DNA of 64,000 nt from Nitrospira sp. (GCA_022226935.1 CP092081.1:68902-132901), one strand, 5' to 3'. Positions 43,841 to 53,298 are shown, numbered from the stretch's first letter. Translations and numbers: made by a program. The notes: generated by a model from the sequence alone, not told the origin.

Positions 43841-44593
43841 ATGGCGAAGATTACTGAAGTCGCTCCGGACCTGTTCCGTATCACGACCTTCTTGGAACCA
43901 TTTAATCTCCAGTTCAGCCAATTCCTAGTGCGCGACGAGCAGCCGTTGCTGTTTCACACCGGACCGCGGGCGCTGTTTGCCGACGTCAAAGAGGCCGTGG
44001 CGTCGCTGATCGACCTGCGAACGCTTCGCTGGATCAGCTTTAGCCATTTCGAAGCCGATGAATGTGGCTCACTGCCGGAATGGCAACAGCTTGCCCCGCA
44101 AGCGGACGCGGTCTGCAGTCTAGTGGGGAAATTGGTGAGTGTGGATGATTGTCTGGCCCTCCGGCCGGCGAAGGGCATGGCGGATGGAGAGGTGCTGCAG
44201 ACGGGGAAGTACCGGTTTCAATTTCTGGCGACGCCGCATGTGCCGCATTGCTGGGAGTCGGGCCTGTTGTTCGAAGAGACTCAGCGCACGCTGCTCTGCT
44301 CCGACCTGTTTCATCAGGCGGGTAATGGTGAACCGGTGACCCAGTCGGATGTTGTCGGGCGCTGCCGTGAGGTGCTCACGGAGTATCAGCAGGGCCCCTT
44401 GGCCAATTACATGCCGTACTGCACGTTGACGGATCCCACGCTTGTCCGGCTCGCGGCGTTGAGGCCGAAAACCCTGGCGACCATGCATGGTTCGGTCTAT
44501 GCGGGCGACGGAGCGCAAGCGCTACGCGATCTGGCGCAGGTCTTTCGCGAGGTCCTCGGCGGCGGAGCGACCACGACCATGCCGGCTCCATGA
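43841..44593 (+). CDS. ODP-type metallo-beta-lactamase-fold protein
   Basis: A 250-residue protein with the oxygen-binding-di-iron (ODP) version of the metallo-beta-lactamase fold, as in flavodiiron proteins: SHFEADECG (H-x-E-x-D), [18 protein letters not shown] and MHGSVY supply the metal ligands. There is no flavodoxin domain, so a separate electron donor would be needed. GGGAGGG precedes ATG 43841, preferred to the frame's earlier start at 43784, which lies on the promoter. Possible roles: oxygen or NO reduction, or sensing. Confidence 0.85.
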   Translation: MAKITEVAPDLFRITTFLEPFNLQFSQFLVRDEQPLLFHTGPRALFADVKEAVASLIDLRTLRWISFSHFEADECGSLPEWQQLAPQADAVCSLVGKLVSVDDCLALRPAKGMADGEVLQTGKYRFQFLATPHVPHCWESGLLFEETQRTLLCSDLFHQAGNGEPVTQSDVVGRCREVLTEYQQGPLANYMPYCTLTDPTLVRLAALRPKTLATMHGSVYAGDGAQALRDLAQVFREVLGGGATTTMPAP

Positions 44594-44726
44594 AATCTTT
44601 TTCATGCTGAACTAATCCATTCCTCATGTCATCGGCTTAGAGTGGGACAGGGTGAGCCGGGGGAGACGCCACCCGGCCGCCATCATGACAGGCGTCGAGT
44701 CGGGGCGCAGGGAGGGAGGCGCAGCC

Positions 44727-45035
44727 ATGAAAGATGTGACCACATTTTCATCGATGGTCGAGCGCAGTCTGAAGTCGGAAGAGGCGAAGCCGCTGTCGCG
44801 GGGGCTCTCTGACCTAGCCGGCTGGTTATTTACCGTCAATGCCGCTCGCTGGCGGCGGCGGGCACAGTTTTACGAACGCCATCGCGATTATTTCCCGCGC
44901 TTGGCCGCGAGTCCATTCGTGGATCGTTGCCGCGCATTGGAAGCGGCGTCTCGCGAAGTCGCCGAAGTGTTGTTCGCGATGCCGCCCCGGGTCGACTTGG
45001 TGCCGGTCCCGGTGACGGTCTCTCGGATCAAATAA
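44727..45035 (+). CDS. Hypothetical protein
   Basis: A 102-residue cytoplasmic protein, basic and helical (LAGWLFTVNAARWRRRAQFYERHRDYFPRL). GGAGG lies 11 nt before ATG 44727, which is favoured over the in-frame GTG 44652. Function unknown. Confidence 0.6.
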   Translation: MKDVTTFSSMVERSLKSEEAKPLSRGLSDLAGWLFTVNAARWRRRAQFYERHRDYFPRLAASPFVDRCRALEAASREVAEVLFAMPPRVDLVPVPVTVSRIK

Positions 45036-45098
45036 ATTAATTGCCGGAGATTGGCATCGCGTGCAGGTCTTCACTGGATTCCAGCATTGAATCTGTGC

Positions 45099-45134
45099 GG
45101 CTGACAGCTTACGCTAGGCCATTCGCTGTCAGCC
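45099..45134 (+). other. Perfect 10-bp stem-loop in a 5' leader
   Basis: GGCTGACAGC (45099-45108) and GCTGTCAGCC (45125-45134) pair around a 16-nt loop, a few nucleotides before the AAGGGGAG site of the lipoprotein gene. No T-run; similar placement to the elements at 39181 and 42771. Confidence 0.5.
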
Positions 45135-45154
45135 TATTCAGAAAGGGGAGCTGT

Positions 45155-46069
45155 ATGCTGGTTTCTAGAGTCCTTCTCGCACTGGCATTGATCGGGTTTG
45201 TCGGCTGCGCCGGCACGGCCCCTCCGGTCCGCACCAACAGCGGCGCGCATCCGCCTCAACTCGCCGATGTGATTCCGCCTGATCAACCGTTCCAGCGCCA
45301 TATGGTCGATCTCAATGGCCTCCACCTGAGCATTCTGGAAGCGGGGACGGGTGACCCGATTATCTTCGTGCATGGCGTCGTCACCACCAGCAATATTTTT
45401 CCCAAATATGTCGGCGCCTATTCGCCCGCGTTCCGTGGTGTCGCGGTGGACCTACGCGGGTATGGCGATTCAGAAAAGCCGGCGACCGGGTATTCCATCC
45501 CACAGTTTTCCAACGATTTGATCAAACTCGCTGATGTCCTTCAAATCAAGAAGGCGGTATGGGTGGGTGTGTCGATGGGCGGCATGATTCTGCAACGGCT
45601 GGCCCTGGATCATCCTGAGCGCGTGCGAGCCCTGGTGTTGGTCTCCACAACCGACGGCCCGATGATTCTGGACAAGGACATTCCCACCATCGGCGCGCCG
45701 CGCGACTATCGCGAGGTCTCGAAGAACATGATCCTGGAGAGTTTCCCGGCCGACACGCAGGCGAAGACCTATCAACCGCTGCTCGACCGTATTCCGACCT
45801 GGAACGGCACGGTGATCCGAGAGGCCCTGACGTCTATGTCACAGTTCAACGTGCATGGCCAATTGACGCGCATCCAGGCGCCGACGTTGATCATGGTCGG
45901 CGTCAAAGATGACGTGGCGACGCCGGCGATTGCCAAGGGCATTCAGGCGCAGATTGGCGGCTCGCAGGTGGTCCAGTTCAAGACCGGCCATTTCATGATG
46001 GCGGAAGACCCCGATCGGTTTCGTGCCGTGCTCGGGGAGTTTTTGAAAGGGTTGCCGCCATCGCAGTAG
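45155..46069 (+). CDS. Lipoprotein alpha/beta-hydrolase
   Basis: A 304-residue alpha/beta-hydrolase with a lipoprotein signal (LLALALIGFVGC, lipobox cysteine), so membrane-tethered in the envelope. Catalytic set: oxyanion HGVV, nucleophile elbow GVSMGG, aspartate in GVKDDVAT and histidine in KTGHFMMAEDP. Resembles haloperoxidase/esterase-type hydrolases. ATG 45155 has AAGGGGAG upstream; the longer frame from 45041 has none. Substrate unknown. Confidence 0.88.
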   Translation: MLVSRVLLALALIGFVGCAGTAPPVRTNSGAHPPQLADVIPPDQPFQRHMVDLNGLHLSILEAGTGDPIIFVHGVVTTSNIFPKYVGAYSPAFRGVAVDLRGYGDSEKPATGYSIPQFSNDLIKLADVLQIKKAVWVGVSMGGMILQRLALDHPERVRALVLVSTTDGPMILDKDIPTIGAPRDYREVSKNMILESFPADTQAKTYQPLLDRIPTWNGTVIREALTSMSQFNVHGQLTRIQAPTLIMVGVKDDVATPAIAKGIQAQIGGSQVVQFKTGHFMMAEDPDRFRAVLGEFLKGLPPSQ

Positions 46070-46172
46070 GTCGGCAGGCAGACGGGCAATTCGCCACCCG
46101 TGCGCCGCATCCGGCGGGATGGTATGATGCCGGATGACAGTTCACATGGCTCTATCACGCAGAGGGGAGATT

Positions 46173-46589
46173 ATGACCACGTACGTATCACGATCGATCA
46201 TCGGCATCTCACTCGGTCTGTTGTTGTGGTCGGGAACCGGCCTGGCGACCGAGCCGGCTGATGTGGAGAAATTCGTCAATGCCCGCATCGAAATCGGCGA
46301 AATGATGACGAACTATTTCAAGGGTGGGGAATCCTACGGGGCGGGGCAGCGGCCGACGCCGGAGAAAATGAAAGAGATGGGCGACGATATCAACGGCAAG
46401 CTCAGTGACTTGCTGTCGAAACGAGGTCTGTCGCTGGAAGAATATCGCGTGCGCAGCAAGGAAATCTTTGCCGATAAGGAGGCCGTGGACGCCTACCTGG
46501 CCAAACATCCCGATCTGAAGACCCGGTATGATGCGTTGCCGCTCAGCCGGATGAGCGGGGGTGGAGGAAGCACCGGTCGGGGCTATTAA
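46173..46589 (+). CDS. Small secreted hypothetical protein
   Basis: A 138-residue protein with a signal peptide (IIGISLGLLLWSGTGLATE), a helical charged body (VEKFVNARIEIGEMMTNYFKGG, LSKRGLSLEEYRVRSKEIF) and a Gly/Ser tail. GGGGAG precedes ATG 46173. Function unknown. A strong terminator follows. Confidence 0.75.
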   Translation: MTTYVSRSIIGISLGLLLWSGTGLATEPADVEKFVNARIEIGEMMTNYFKGGESYGAGQRPTPEKMKEMGDDINGKLSDLLSKRGLSLEEYRVRSKEIFADKEAVDAYLAKHPDLKTRYDALPLSRMSGGGGSTGRGY

Positions 46590-46629
46590 CAGGCGGGGAA
46601 CCGTCGCTGAATGACCGGCCCCAAAATTC

Positions 46630-46665
46630 AAACGCTCGGCGTATGCATCAGTACGCCGAGCGTTT
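46630..46665. terminator. Bidirectional terminator
   Basis: A perfect 14-bp stem (AAACGCTCGGCGTA / TACGCCGAGCGTTT, 8-nt loop) between convergent genes, with T-rich sequence on both sides (TTTTCATTTC on plus; GTTTGAATTTTGG on minus). Confidence 0.85.
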
Positions 46666-46706
46666 TCATTTCACCGGCCTGTCGCTGGACTGGATAGGCG
46701 ATCCGC

Positions 46707-47156
46707 TTAGACGACCTGAATCAGCAGGTTGGTCAGGTGCTCCATGCCAATGCAATCCAGGATGCAGTAGGCGCGATACTGCATGCGGCCCTTCTCGCCG
46801 GCGAGGAAGCTGACCGTCGATTCCCGATTCATCATCCACAGAGGACTGGTTTCTTGCTTCCAGCCGTCTTCGGCGCGAACGGTAATCTGGTGCGTGTCTC
46901 CCGCGGCCAAACTGGTGAGGTCTTCACCGAAGACGAAGGTGATTTTCACCATCGTGTCCTTGGGAACCTGCAGCATCCGCTTTCCGCCGTAGGGCCTTCC
47001 TTTCTCATCGAAGAATCCCTTTTCGTTCACGCGCACCTTGATCTCCAGCGAAGCCTTGTCGGCGCCGTTGGCATAGGTCAGCGCCGGCGCAAGCAAGGCG
47101 GCGGCAAAGGCCAAGGTGGTGAGGCCGGTGGCCAATCGCTTCATGATCTCCTTCAT
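46707..47156 (-). CDS. Secreted cupredoxin-like copper protein
   Basis: A 149-residue periplasmic cupredoxin: signal peptide (GLTTLAFAAALLAPALTYAN), beta-sandwich, His89 in GDTHQITV, and a C-terminal loop CILDCIGMEH (Cys131, Cys135, Met138, His140). Two cysteines spaced by three residues recall the CuA site of cytochrome oxidase subunit II, but the second Cys-His spacing is one longer than CuA (C-x3-C-x4-H). GAGGAG lies before ATG 47156. Electron carrier or copper store; partner unknown. Nitrifiers use many copper proteins, which fits. Confidence 0.82.
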   Translation of the reverse strand: MKEIMKRLATGLTTLAFAAALLAPALTYANGADKASLEIKVRVNEKGFFDEKGRPYGGKRMLQVPKDTMVKITFVFGEDLTSLAAGDTHQITVRAEDGWKQETSPLWMMNRESTVSFLAGEKGRMQYRAYCILDCIGMEHLTNLLIQVV

Positions 47157-47311
47157 GATCCTGATCTCCTCTATTTCAGACCGGCTGCTGTTCGAGCCGG
47201 CCCTTCCCTGGTCGGGAGCGACGGTGGTGTAATGCTGCGGAGACGAGAGCGGAGTGGGTTGTTCAGTACGATGCGGACCGTATGTTCCCGAACGCTTCGC
47301 CTGCTGTATTG

Positions 47312-47339
47312 ACCTTAGCACAGCACCGGTGGTTGGCAA
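47312..47339 (-). promoter_or_regulatory. Candidate promoter of the cupredoxin gene
   Basis: Reading minus: TTGCCA (47339-47334), a 16-bp spacer, TAAGGT (47317-47312). It is about 155 bp upstream of the start, so the leader would be long. Weak -10 box. Confidence 0.3.
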
Positions 47340-47394
47340 GTTCTTTCACCGGATGCGCAGGCGCGGCACGTAGGAAAAGAGGATGGTGTTCAAT

Positions 47395-48195
47395 TCAGGG
47401 TAAACCCTTGTCCAACAAAGCTTTGGCGGCATTGACGGGGATCTCGCGCCAGGCGCCCGGTTCAAGCTCTCCCAGCGCGAACGGACCGTATTGAATGCGG
47501 CGCAGCCTCGTGACTTCGTGGCCCAGCGCTTTGAACAGGCGCCGGATTTCCCGGTTCTTTCCCTCGGTCAGCGTCACGTCCAGATGCGATTCGCGCCCGG
47601 AGCGTTTTTGAATGATCAGTGCCGTGCAGTGCAGGCGTTCGCCCTGATCCTCAAGTCCCTCGATGGCCGCCTGGGCTGTGGCATCCGTCATCTCGCCACG
47701 CACGGTGACCAAATAGCGCCGAGGTACCCGCTGTTTCGGATCTGTCAATAAGCTGGAGAACGCGGTGTCATTCGTGAGAAGGAGGAGGCCGCTGGTGGCT
47801 TGGTCCAACCGTCCGACGGCATGCAGGCGGACAAATTCCTGAGGCAGCACGTCGAAAATGGTACGCCGGCCTTGTTCGTCAGCATGCGTGGTGATCAGGC
47901 CTTTGGGTTTGTGAAAGAGGATGAATCGCGGCGCGCCTTGTTGAAGTGGCTGTTCATCGAGCGTGACGGCATCACCGGGCCAAGCCACCCAGGTGTCCGG
48001 CTGGCGCACGAGACGCTGGTTGATACGGACCCGTCCGGCCCTGATCCATTCCTGCGCCTGGCTTCTGCTGGCGATGCCCAGCTTCGACAAGAGGCGGTCC
48101 AACGTGACGCGTTTGGCGCGGTCGTGATCGGCAGGAAGCTGTGGGCGAATCGCTGCAGGTGTCTCTCTCCGTTTGCCCGGCGGTTTTCTGAACAT
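47395..48195 (-). CDS. RsuA/RluB-family pseudouridine synthase
   Basis: Converts a specific uridine of rRNA to pseudouridine. The 266-residue protein has a basic N-terminus, an S4 RNA-binding domain (VTLDRLLSKLGIASRSQAQEWIRAGRVRIN), and a catalytic domain with HAVGRLDQATSGLLLLTND (catalytic Asp) and EGKNREIRRLFKALGHEVTRL. This is the RluB/RluE/RsuA group. ATG 48195 gives a normal N-terminus; the longer open frame to 48597 runs into divergent promoter sequence and is discarded. Confidence 0.92.
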   Translation of the reverse strand: MFRKPPGKRRETPAAIRPQLPADHDRAKRVTLDRLLSKLGIASRSQAQEWIRAGRVRINQRLVRQPDTWVAWPGDAVTLDEQPLQQGAPRFILFHKPKGLITTHADEQGRRTIFDVLPQEFVRLHAVGRLDQATSGLLLLTNDTAFSSLLTDPKQRVPRRYLVTVRGEMTDATAQAAIEGLEDQGERLHCTALIIQKRSGRESHLDVTLTEGKNREIRRLFKALGHEVTRLRRIQYGPFALGELEPGAWREIPVNAAKALLDKGLP

Positions 48196-48354
48196 GGCCT
48201 GACAATACACCGCCGGGTGAGGAAAGAGAAGCTGTGGCGACGGCTGCATGTCATGCGACTCCGATGGTATGATGACGGCGATTTTGCTGGATCGGTGCCG
48301 GTCGAGACGGACGATCGTCATGAATGAAGTGTCGGTCGAAGGGGAATCAGTGTG

Positions 48355-48747
48355 ATGCTGAAATACTCGGGTGTGGTCCTGTGGGCGATGCTGCTCTGGG
48401 TAAATGCGGCGTCGGCTGAATGGCTGATGGTCGGCGGCACGCATAAGTATGATGGATATGTGGACATGGCGACGATCGGGCCGACCGGCAAGACGGTCAC
48501 GCTCTGGACGTTGAAGGATTTCAAAGTGGACCGGCAAATTCCGCAAGGCACCTATCGATCGGTCCGAATCAAGAAACAAATCGATTGCGAGGCTCACAAG
48601 AGTCGTCCATTACAAACCAAATACTATGCGAGCCGGATGGGGAAGGGCCGTCCCCTGCAATCGGGCAAGGGGACACGCGAATGGTCTCGGGTCACGCCCG
48701 GGAGTGACGGCGAGGCGGAGTTGAAGATCGCCTGCAAGAAGGTGTAG
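48355..48747 (+). CDS. Secreted surface-adhesin-E-like protein
   Basis: A 130-residue exported protein with a signal peptide (GVVLWAMLLWVNAASA) and a body like the surface-adhesin protein E family: YDGYVDMATIGPTGKTVTLWTLKDF, SVRIKKQIDCEAHK, final cysteine near the C-terminus likely disulfide-bonded. ATG 48355 (preceded by GTG 48352) has AAGGGG upstream. The FAD oxidase gene starts 9 bp on. Confidence 0.75.
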   Translation: MLKYSGVVLWAMLLWVNAASAEWLMVGGTHKYDGYVDMATIGPTGKTVTLWTLKDFKVDRQIPQGTYRSVRIKKQIDCEAHKSRPLQTKYYASRMGKGRPLQSGKGTREWSRVTPGSDGEAELKIACKKV

Positions 48748-48756
48748 CGGCTCCTC

Positions 48757-50007
48757 ATGTCTGCCAGCGCTCGCGTCATCATCGTCGGTGCCGGTCTCGC
48801 CGGGCTGGCTTGCGCCGGACACCTAGTCCGGCGCGGGGTTGCCTGCACCGTCGTCGAAGCCTCGGACGAGGTGGGGGGCCGGGTGCGCACCGATCGTGTG
48901 AACGGCTTTCAACTCGATCGCGGCTTTCAAGTGTTGCTCACCGGCTACCCCGAAGCCGCGAATGTGCTCGATTATCCGACCCTGCACCTGCAATCCTTCC
49001 ATCCCGGTGCGCTGGTCCATTACGGTGGCCGCTTTCACCGCATCAGCGATCCAGTTCGACGCCCGCAGGATGTACTTTCCGGGCTGATGAGCCCGATCGG
49101 TTCGCTCCGTGACAAGCTGACAACTCTTCGCCTGCGACAGGATGCGCTCAACCACCGTGTCTGCGCGCAAGCGGGCGGAGGAAATCGTACGACCTTAGAG
49201 GCCTTAGCGAGCTATGGATTCTCTGCCGCCATGCGCGAGCGGTTTCTCCGCCCGTTTCTCGGGGGCGTGTTTCTCGACCAGTCCCTCTCGACGCCCTGCC
49301 CTATCTTTGAGTTTGTATGGGCAGCGTTTTCGCGCGGCGCGATTGCGTTGCCGCAGGCCGGCATGGGCGCCATCCCAGCTCAGTTAGCCTCATCACTCCC
49401 GGTCGGTTCGCTCCATCTACACACGCCGGTCACGCAACTCGACGGCAAGCAGGTCGTGCTCGCCTCCGGCGAACGTCTTTCGGCCGATGCCGTTGTGCTG
49501 GCAACCGACTATGCCACGGCAGCGACCTTGCGGGGAGAGCCTATACCAGCCGCACCGAGCCATCAGTCCACGACCCTGTATTTCGACGCACCCACGCCGC
49601 CTGTGCGCGGGCCTTGGTTGTTGTTGAACGGAGACCAGCAAGGACCGATCGGGACCGCCTGTGTGTTGAGCGAAGTGGCGCCGTCCTATGCGCCTGCCGG
49701 ACGGGCGCTGATCTCGATCAGTCTTTCTGATCAAACCGGGTCGGTCCAAGAAAACCTGCAGGGGATCGTGCGCGCACAGTTTCGCGAATGGTTCGGTGCA
49801 TCAGTGGACGGCTGGCGCCACCTGCGGACCGATCACATCAGCCGGGCGCTGCCTCCCATCGCATATCTTGCCGATAAAAACGGGGCGGGATCTCCACGAC
49901 TGAAGCCCGAGTTGTATCAATGCGGCGACTATTGCGAAACCGGCACGCTGGACGGTGCGCTGCTGTCGGGACGACAGGCTGCCGACGCGATCCTGGCCGA
50001 TCTTTGA
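48757..50007 (+). CDS. FAD-dependent amine-oxidase/phytoene-desaturase-like oxidoreductase
   Basis: A 416-residue flavoprotein with the dinucleotide-binding fold VIIVGAGLAGLACAGHL, the NAD_binding_8 extension EVGGRVRTD, substrate domain (about 90-300) and C-terminal FAD contact CGDYCETGTLDGALLSGRQAA. It belongs to the amine-oxidase/carotenoid-desaturase superfamily; the true substrate is not evident. Likely cotranscribed with the adhesin-E-like gene before it and the Sel1 gene after it. Confidence 0.85.
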   Translation: MSASARVIIVGAGLAGLACAGHLVRRGVACTVVEASDEVGGRVRTDRVNGFQLDRGFQVLLTGYPEAANVLDYPTLHLQSFHPGALVHYGGRFHRISDPVRRPQDVLSGLMSPIGSLRDKLTTLRLRQDALNHRVCAQAGGGNRTTLEALASYGFSAAMRERFLRPFLGGVFLDQSLSTPCPIFEFVWAAFSRGAIALPQAGMGAIPAQLASSLPVGSLHLHTPVTQLDGKQVVLASGERLSADAVVLATDYATAATLRGEPIPAAPSHQSTTLYFDAPTPPVRGPWLLLNGDQQGPIGTACVLSEVAPSYAPAGRALISISLSDQTGSVQENLQGIVRAQFREWFGASVDGWRHLRTDHISRALPPIAYLADKNGAGSPRLKPELYQCGDYCETGTLDGALLSGRQAADAILADL

Positions 50008-50027
50008 GCGGGGGACGGAGTATGGTG

Positions 50028-50474
50028 ATGGCCGATCGCAACACGTGGGGACTCATCCTGATAACGACGGCGATCCTGCTGATCGTTGCGGCTCAGCCTG
50101 TCTTGGCCGATCCCGCCTCTGAACAGCAGTTGCAAGCTCTGGCCGGGCAAGGTGACGCGAATGCGCAATGGATGTTGGGCCAGGCCTTGCTCACGGGAAA
50201 CCTCGGCACGATCGACGAAGCCGAGGCGGTGCGCTGGCTGCAACTGGCAGCGGATCAAGGCCATGCCCTGGCGCAGCGCGACCTGGGGATGTTGTATGAG
50301 CAGGGGCAAGGCGTCACCCAGGACACGCTGGAAGCGTTCTTCTGGTATTCCCTCGCCAGCCGTCAGGACAGCGGGCGGGCCAGAGTACGGCGCGATCTCT
50401 TGGCAGCCATGCTCACACCGGATCAGCGGGACGCCCTCGCCGCGCGTCTCAAGGGGTGGCGGCCCAGCAGGTAA
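50028..50474 (+). CDS. Secreted Sel1-repeat protein
   Basis: A 148-residue protein with a signal peptide (GLILITTAILLIVAAQPVLA) and two to three Sel1/TPR-like repeats (NAQWMLGQALLTG, EAVRWLQLAADQGHALAQRDLGMLYEQG, EAFFWYSLASRQ). ATG 50028 is preferred: GGAG is 7 nt upstream, while ATG 50022 is too close. Sel1 repeats mediate protein contacts; role unknown. It ends 5 bp from the convergent hrpB stop. Confidence 0.8.
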   Translation: MADRNTWGLILITTAILLIVAAQPVLADPASEQQLQALAGQGDANAQWMLGQALLTGNLGTIDEAEAVRWLQLAADQGHALAQRDLGMLYEQGQGVTQDTLEAFFWYSLASRQDSGRARVRRDLLAAMLTPDQRDALAARLKGWRPSR

Positions 50475-50479
50475 TCCTG

Positions 50480-52990
50480 TCAGGACCCGGTTGTCCCACG
50501 CCGCTTAGTCCGGTTGGTCGGCTGGGCGCTAAGGGGATTGTCGGGCCAATGGTGGCGCGGGTAACGTCCGCGTAATTCCTTCTTCACATCCTGATAAGCG
50601 GATCGCCAGAAACTCGCCAGGTCCTGGGTGACTTGCACGGGCCGGCCGGCCGGTGAAAGCAGATGCGCCATGACCGGCACCGTGCCTCCCGCGACCCGCG
50701 GCGTCTCCTGACAGCCGAACATTTCTTGCAGTCGCACGGCCAATATGGGTGAGTCGCCCGGCTCATAATCCAGACGGACGTGCGAGCCGCTTGGCACCGT
50801 GATGTGCGTCGGCGCAAGGCGGGGCAGCTCCTGGCGTTGCTGCCAGGTCAAGAGGTTGTCGAGGGGGGCCTGCAGGTCCATGCGACGCAGTTGCGCCAGG
50901 CTCGTCAGCCCGATCACAAACGGTCCCAACCAGTGCTCGAGGGTATGTGTCAGCGCGTCGTCGGAAAGATCCGGCCAGGTGGCATCGAGGCGATGAAGAA
51001 AGGCGATGCGTGCCCGCCATTGTTGCTGCTCCTTGGTCCAGGGCAGCACGGCGAGGCTGGCACGACGAAGGCCGACGAGCAGGGCAGCTGTGACGTGGGC
51101 TGGATCCGGCTCGTGGGTGGCGCGATCGTCCAGGATCAACTGGCCCCAGCGCCGCTGGCGTCGTGCACGGACTGATTCAGAGCGGTCGTCCCATTCCAAC
51201 AGATCGACGGAGCAGATCTGGTCGGCGCAGTGACGCTCGAGATCCTGGATACGCACGGGCGTGGCAGCGAGAATGCGGGCCCAATCGCCCGTCCCGTCGA
51301 GATGCGCCACGGCAAGGTAGTCTTCCTGCGACAAGCTCTGCTGCCCTTGGAACGACACGCCGCGGCCATTGGCGAGGCGGTATCGCCCGTCACTGCCGAC
51401 GACCCGTTGCGCCACGCGATCCGGGTACGCGAAGGCCAGCAGGATTCCGAGGTGGTCGATGCCGTCGCCGAATGGGGCATTCAGTTGAAGCTGTCGCCGC
51501 CACTGCTCCGATGCTCGTTTGACCCGTTCACAACCAACCCGGTTGATCGTCGCGCCCGCGAGGTGTTCTCTCTTGCCGTGCAGTGCTTCCATGCGCAGCC
51601 GGAGGTCGGCATTCCGCCATCCGGGGCCGCCTTGCAGGATGTCGCGGTCGCTGAGCAGGGCAGCGAGGTCGCAGGCCCAAGAGCCAAATCCCAACGGCAC
51701 CGCAGCGACTATCATATGGGCCAGTCGCGGGTGCACGGTGACGTGAGCTAACCGGCGGCCGTGGGCGGTCAGCGCACCTTGCGCATCGAGCGCCCCCAGT
51801 TGCCGGAGCAGGTCTCGCGCTTGCGCCAGCGCGCCGGACGGTGGCGGATCAATCCAGGACAATTCGCTTGCGTCGAGCACGCCCCATTCCGCCAATTCCA
51901 GCGCAAGCGGCGCCAGGTCCGCCTCGAGTATCTCCGGCGGCCGCCGCGGAAGGAGGGCCTGATGCTCGGCGTTGGTCCAGAGACGGTAGCAGGTGCCAGA
52001 CTCCAATCGTCCGGCCCGCCCGCGACGTTGATCGGCCGCATCGTGTGTGACGCGAGTCGTGTCGAGCCTGGTCAGTCCGGTGCGCGGATCGAAACGCGGG
52101 ACACGCAAGAATCCCGCATCGATGACGACGCGCACGCCTTCGATCGTCAAACTGGTTTCGGCAATGGAGGTCGCCAGGACAATCTTGCGAGCGCCGGCCG
52201 GCGCGGGACGAATGGCCTGCTCCTGTTCGTCTTGCGGCAGTTCCCCGTGCAAAGGCGTAATGATGACGTCTGGATCCAGCCGACTCTCACGCAACTGTCG
52301 CTCGACGCGACGGATCTCTGCCATGCCGGGCAGGAAGACCAACAGACTGCCTTCCTCCTTGGCCAATGCCATCCTGATACCTCGCACCACCGCCGCTTCC
52401 AGGTGGCCCTCGATCGGCCGATCGAGATAGTGCGTGGTGACGGGAAAGAGGCGGCCCTCACAGGAGATAGTCGCGGCATTGGACAATACACCGGTCACGG
52501 CGGCGCAGTCGAGTGTGGCCGACATCACGAGTAGGCGCAGGTCTTCGCGAAACAACCGTTGCGATTCCCTCGCGAAGGCCAGACCAAGGTCGGCTTGCAG
52601 GCTGCGTTCGTGAAATTCATCGAAGATCACCAGTCCATATCCGGCGAGCGAAGGATCATGTTGTAGAAGACGTGTGAGAATGCCTTCGGTCACGACTTCG
52701 ATGCGGGTGGCTGCGCTCACCTTGGACTCGTGCCGGATGCGATAGCCGACCATTCGGCCCACCGGCTCGCCTAGGCTTGCGGCCATATACGTTGCGGCCG
52801 CGCGCGCGGCCAGCCGGCGCGGTTCCAGCATGATCAGCTTCCGTCCGGCCAGCCAGGGTTCGCCGAGGAGGGCCAGCGGCACACGAGTGGTTTTGCCCGC
52901 GCCCGGCTGGGCAGTCAAGAGCACTGACCGGCCGGTCGCTAGCCGCGCGCGCAGCGCGGGAATCGCCTCTTCTATTGGTAATCGGTCCAT
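50480..52990 (-). CDS. hrpB: ATP-dependent helicase HrpB
   Basis: DEAH-box-type RNA helicase of 836 residues. Motifs: Walker A AQPGAGKTTR (about 27-36), DEFHERS (DEAH box, near 122), SATL, the second RecA domain with ATSIAETSLTI and QRRGRAGR, then the HrpB C-terminal domain. Length and the DEFH box match HrpB. ATG 52990 gives the usual start MDRLPI; the frame's extension to 53119 is unlikely. Substrate unclear in most bacteria. Confidence 0.95.
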   Translation of the reverse strand: MDRLPIEEAIPALRARLATGRSVLLTAQPGAGKTTRVPLALLGEPWLAGRKLIMLEPRRLAARAAATYMAASLGEPVGRMVGYRIRHESKVSAATRIEVVTEGILTRLLQHDPSLAGYGLVIFDEFHERSLQADLGLAFARESQRLFREDLRLLVMSATLDCAAVTGVLSNAATISCEGRLFPVTTHYLDRPIEGHLEAAVVRGIRMALAKEEGSLLVFLPGMAEIRRVERQLRESRLDPDVIITPLHGELPQDEQEQAIRPAPAGARKIVLATSIAETSLTIEGVRVVIDAGFLRVPRFDPRTGLTRLDTTRVTHDAADQRRGRAGRLESGTCYRLWTNAEHQALLPRRPPEILEADLAPLALELAEWGVLDASELSWIDPPPSGALAQARDLLRQLGALDAQGALTAHGRRLAHVTVHPRLAHMIVAAVPLGFGSWACDLAALLSDRDILQGGPGWRNADLRLRMEALHGKREHLAGATINRVGCERVKRASEQWRRQLQLNAPFGDGIDHLGILLAFAYPDRVAQRVVGSDGRYRLANGRGVSFQGQQSLSQEDYLAVAHLDGTGDWARILAATPVRIQDLERHCADQICSVDLLEWDDRSESVRARRQRRWGQLILDDRATHEPDPAHVTAALLVGLRRASLAVLPWTKEQQQWRARIAFLHRLDATWPDLSDDALTHTLEHWLGPFVIGLTSLAQLRRMDLQAPLDNLLTWQQRQELPRLAPTHITVPSGSHVRLDYEPGDSPILAVRLQEMFGCQETPRVAGGTVPVMAHLLSPAGRPVQVTQDLASFWRSAYQDVKKELRGRYPRHHWPDNPLSAQPTNRTKRRGTTGS

Positions 52991-53097
52991 GGTAGGGTGC
53001 GCGCTACGATGACGCGTCAACCGGACTGTAGCAGAAACGGGACCTGCGCGCCGAGTGCCAATCAGTGGTCCCGCGAGACCCAGGAGTGTAACAGACG

Positions 53098-53298
53098 ATG
53101 CAACGATTGATATGGACAAGCGACAAGCCGAAGCAGGCGGGCTGGTACTGGTGGCGCGGGCTCGGAGAGGACATGGACCCGCTCATTCTCTTCGTCGATC
53201 AGGTGGGATATTTTCAATGGCCCGACGGGGCGTCTCAGGAAGTCGGCCTGACCAAGGGCGAATGGGCCGGCCCGATCGCGCCGCCGGAGGAACCGTGA
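53098..53298 (+). CDS. Small Trp-rich hypothetical protein
   Basis: A 66-residue protein rich in aromatic residues (TSDKPKQAGWYWWRGLGEDMDP, VGYFQWPDG). AGGAG is about 11 nt before the ATG. The stop overlaps a GTG start (GTGA) of the ferritin-like gene, so the two are translationally coupled. No known family. Confidence 0.65.
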   Translation: MQRLIWTSDKPKQAGWYWWRGLGEDMDPLILFVDQVGYFQWPDGASQEVGLTKGEWAGPIAPPEEP

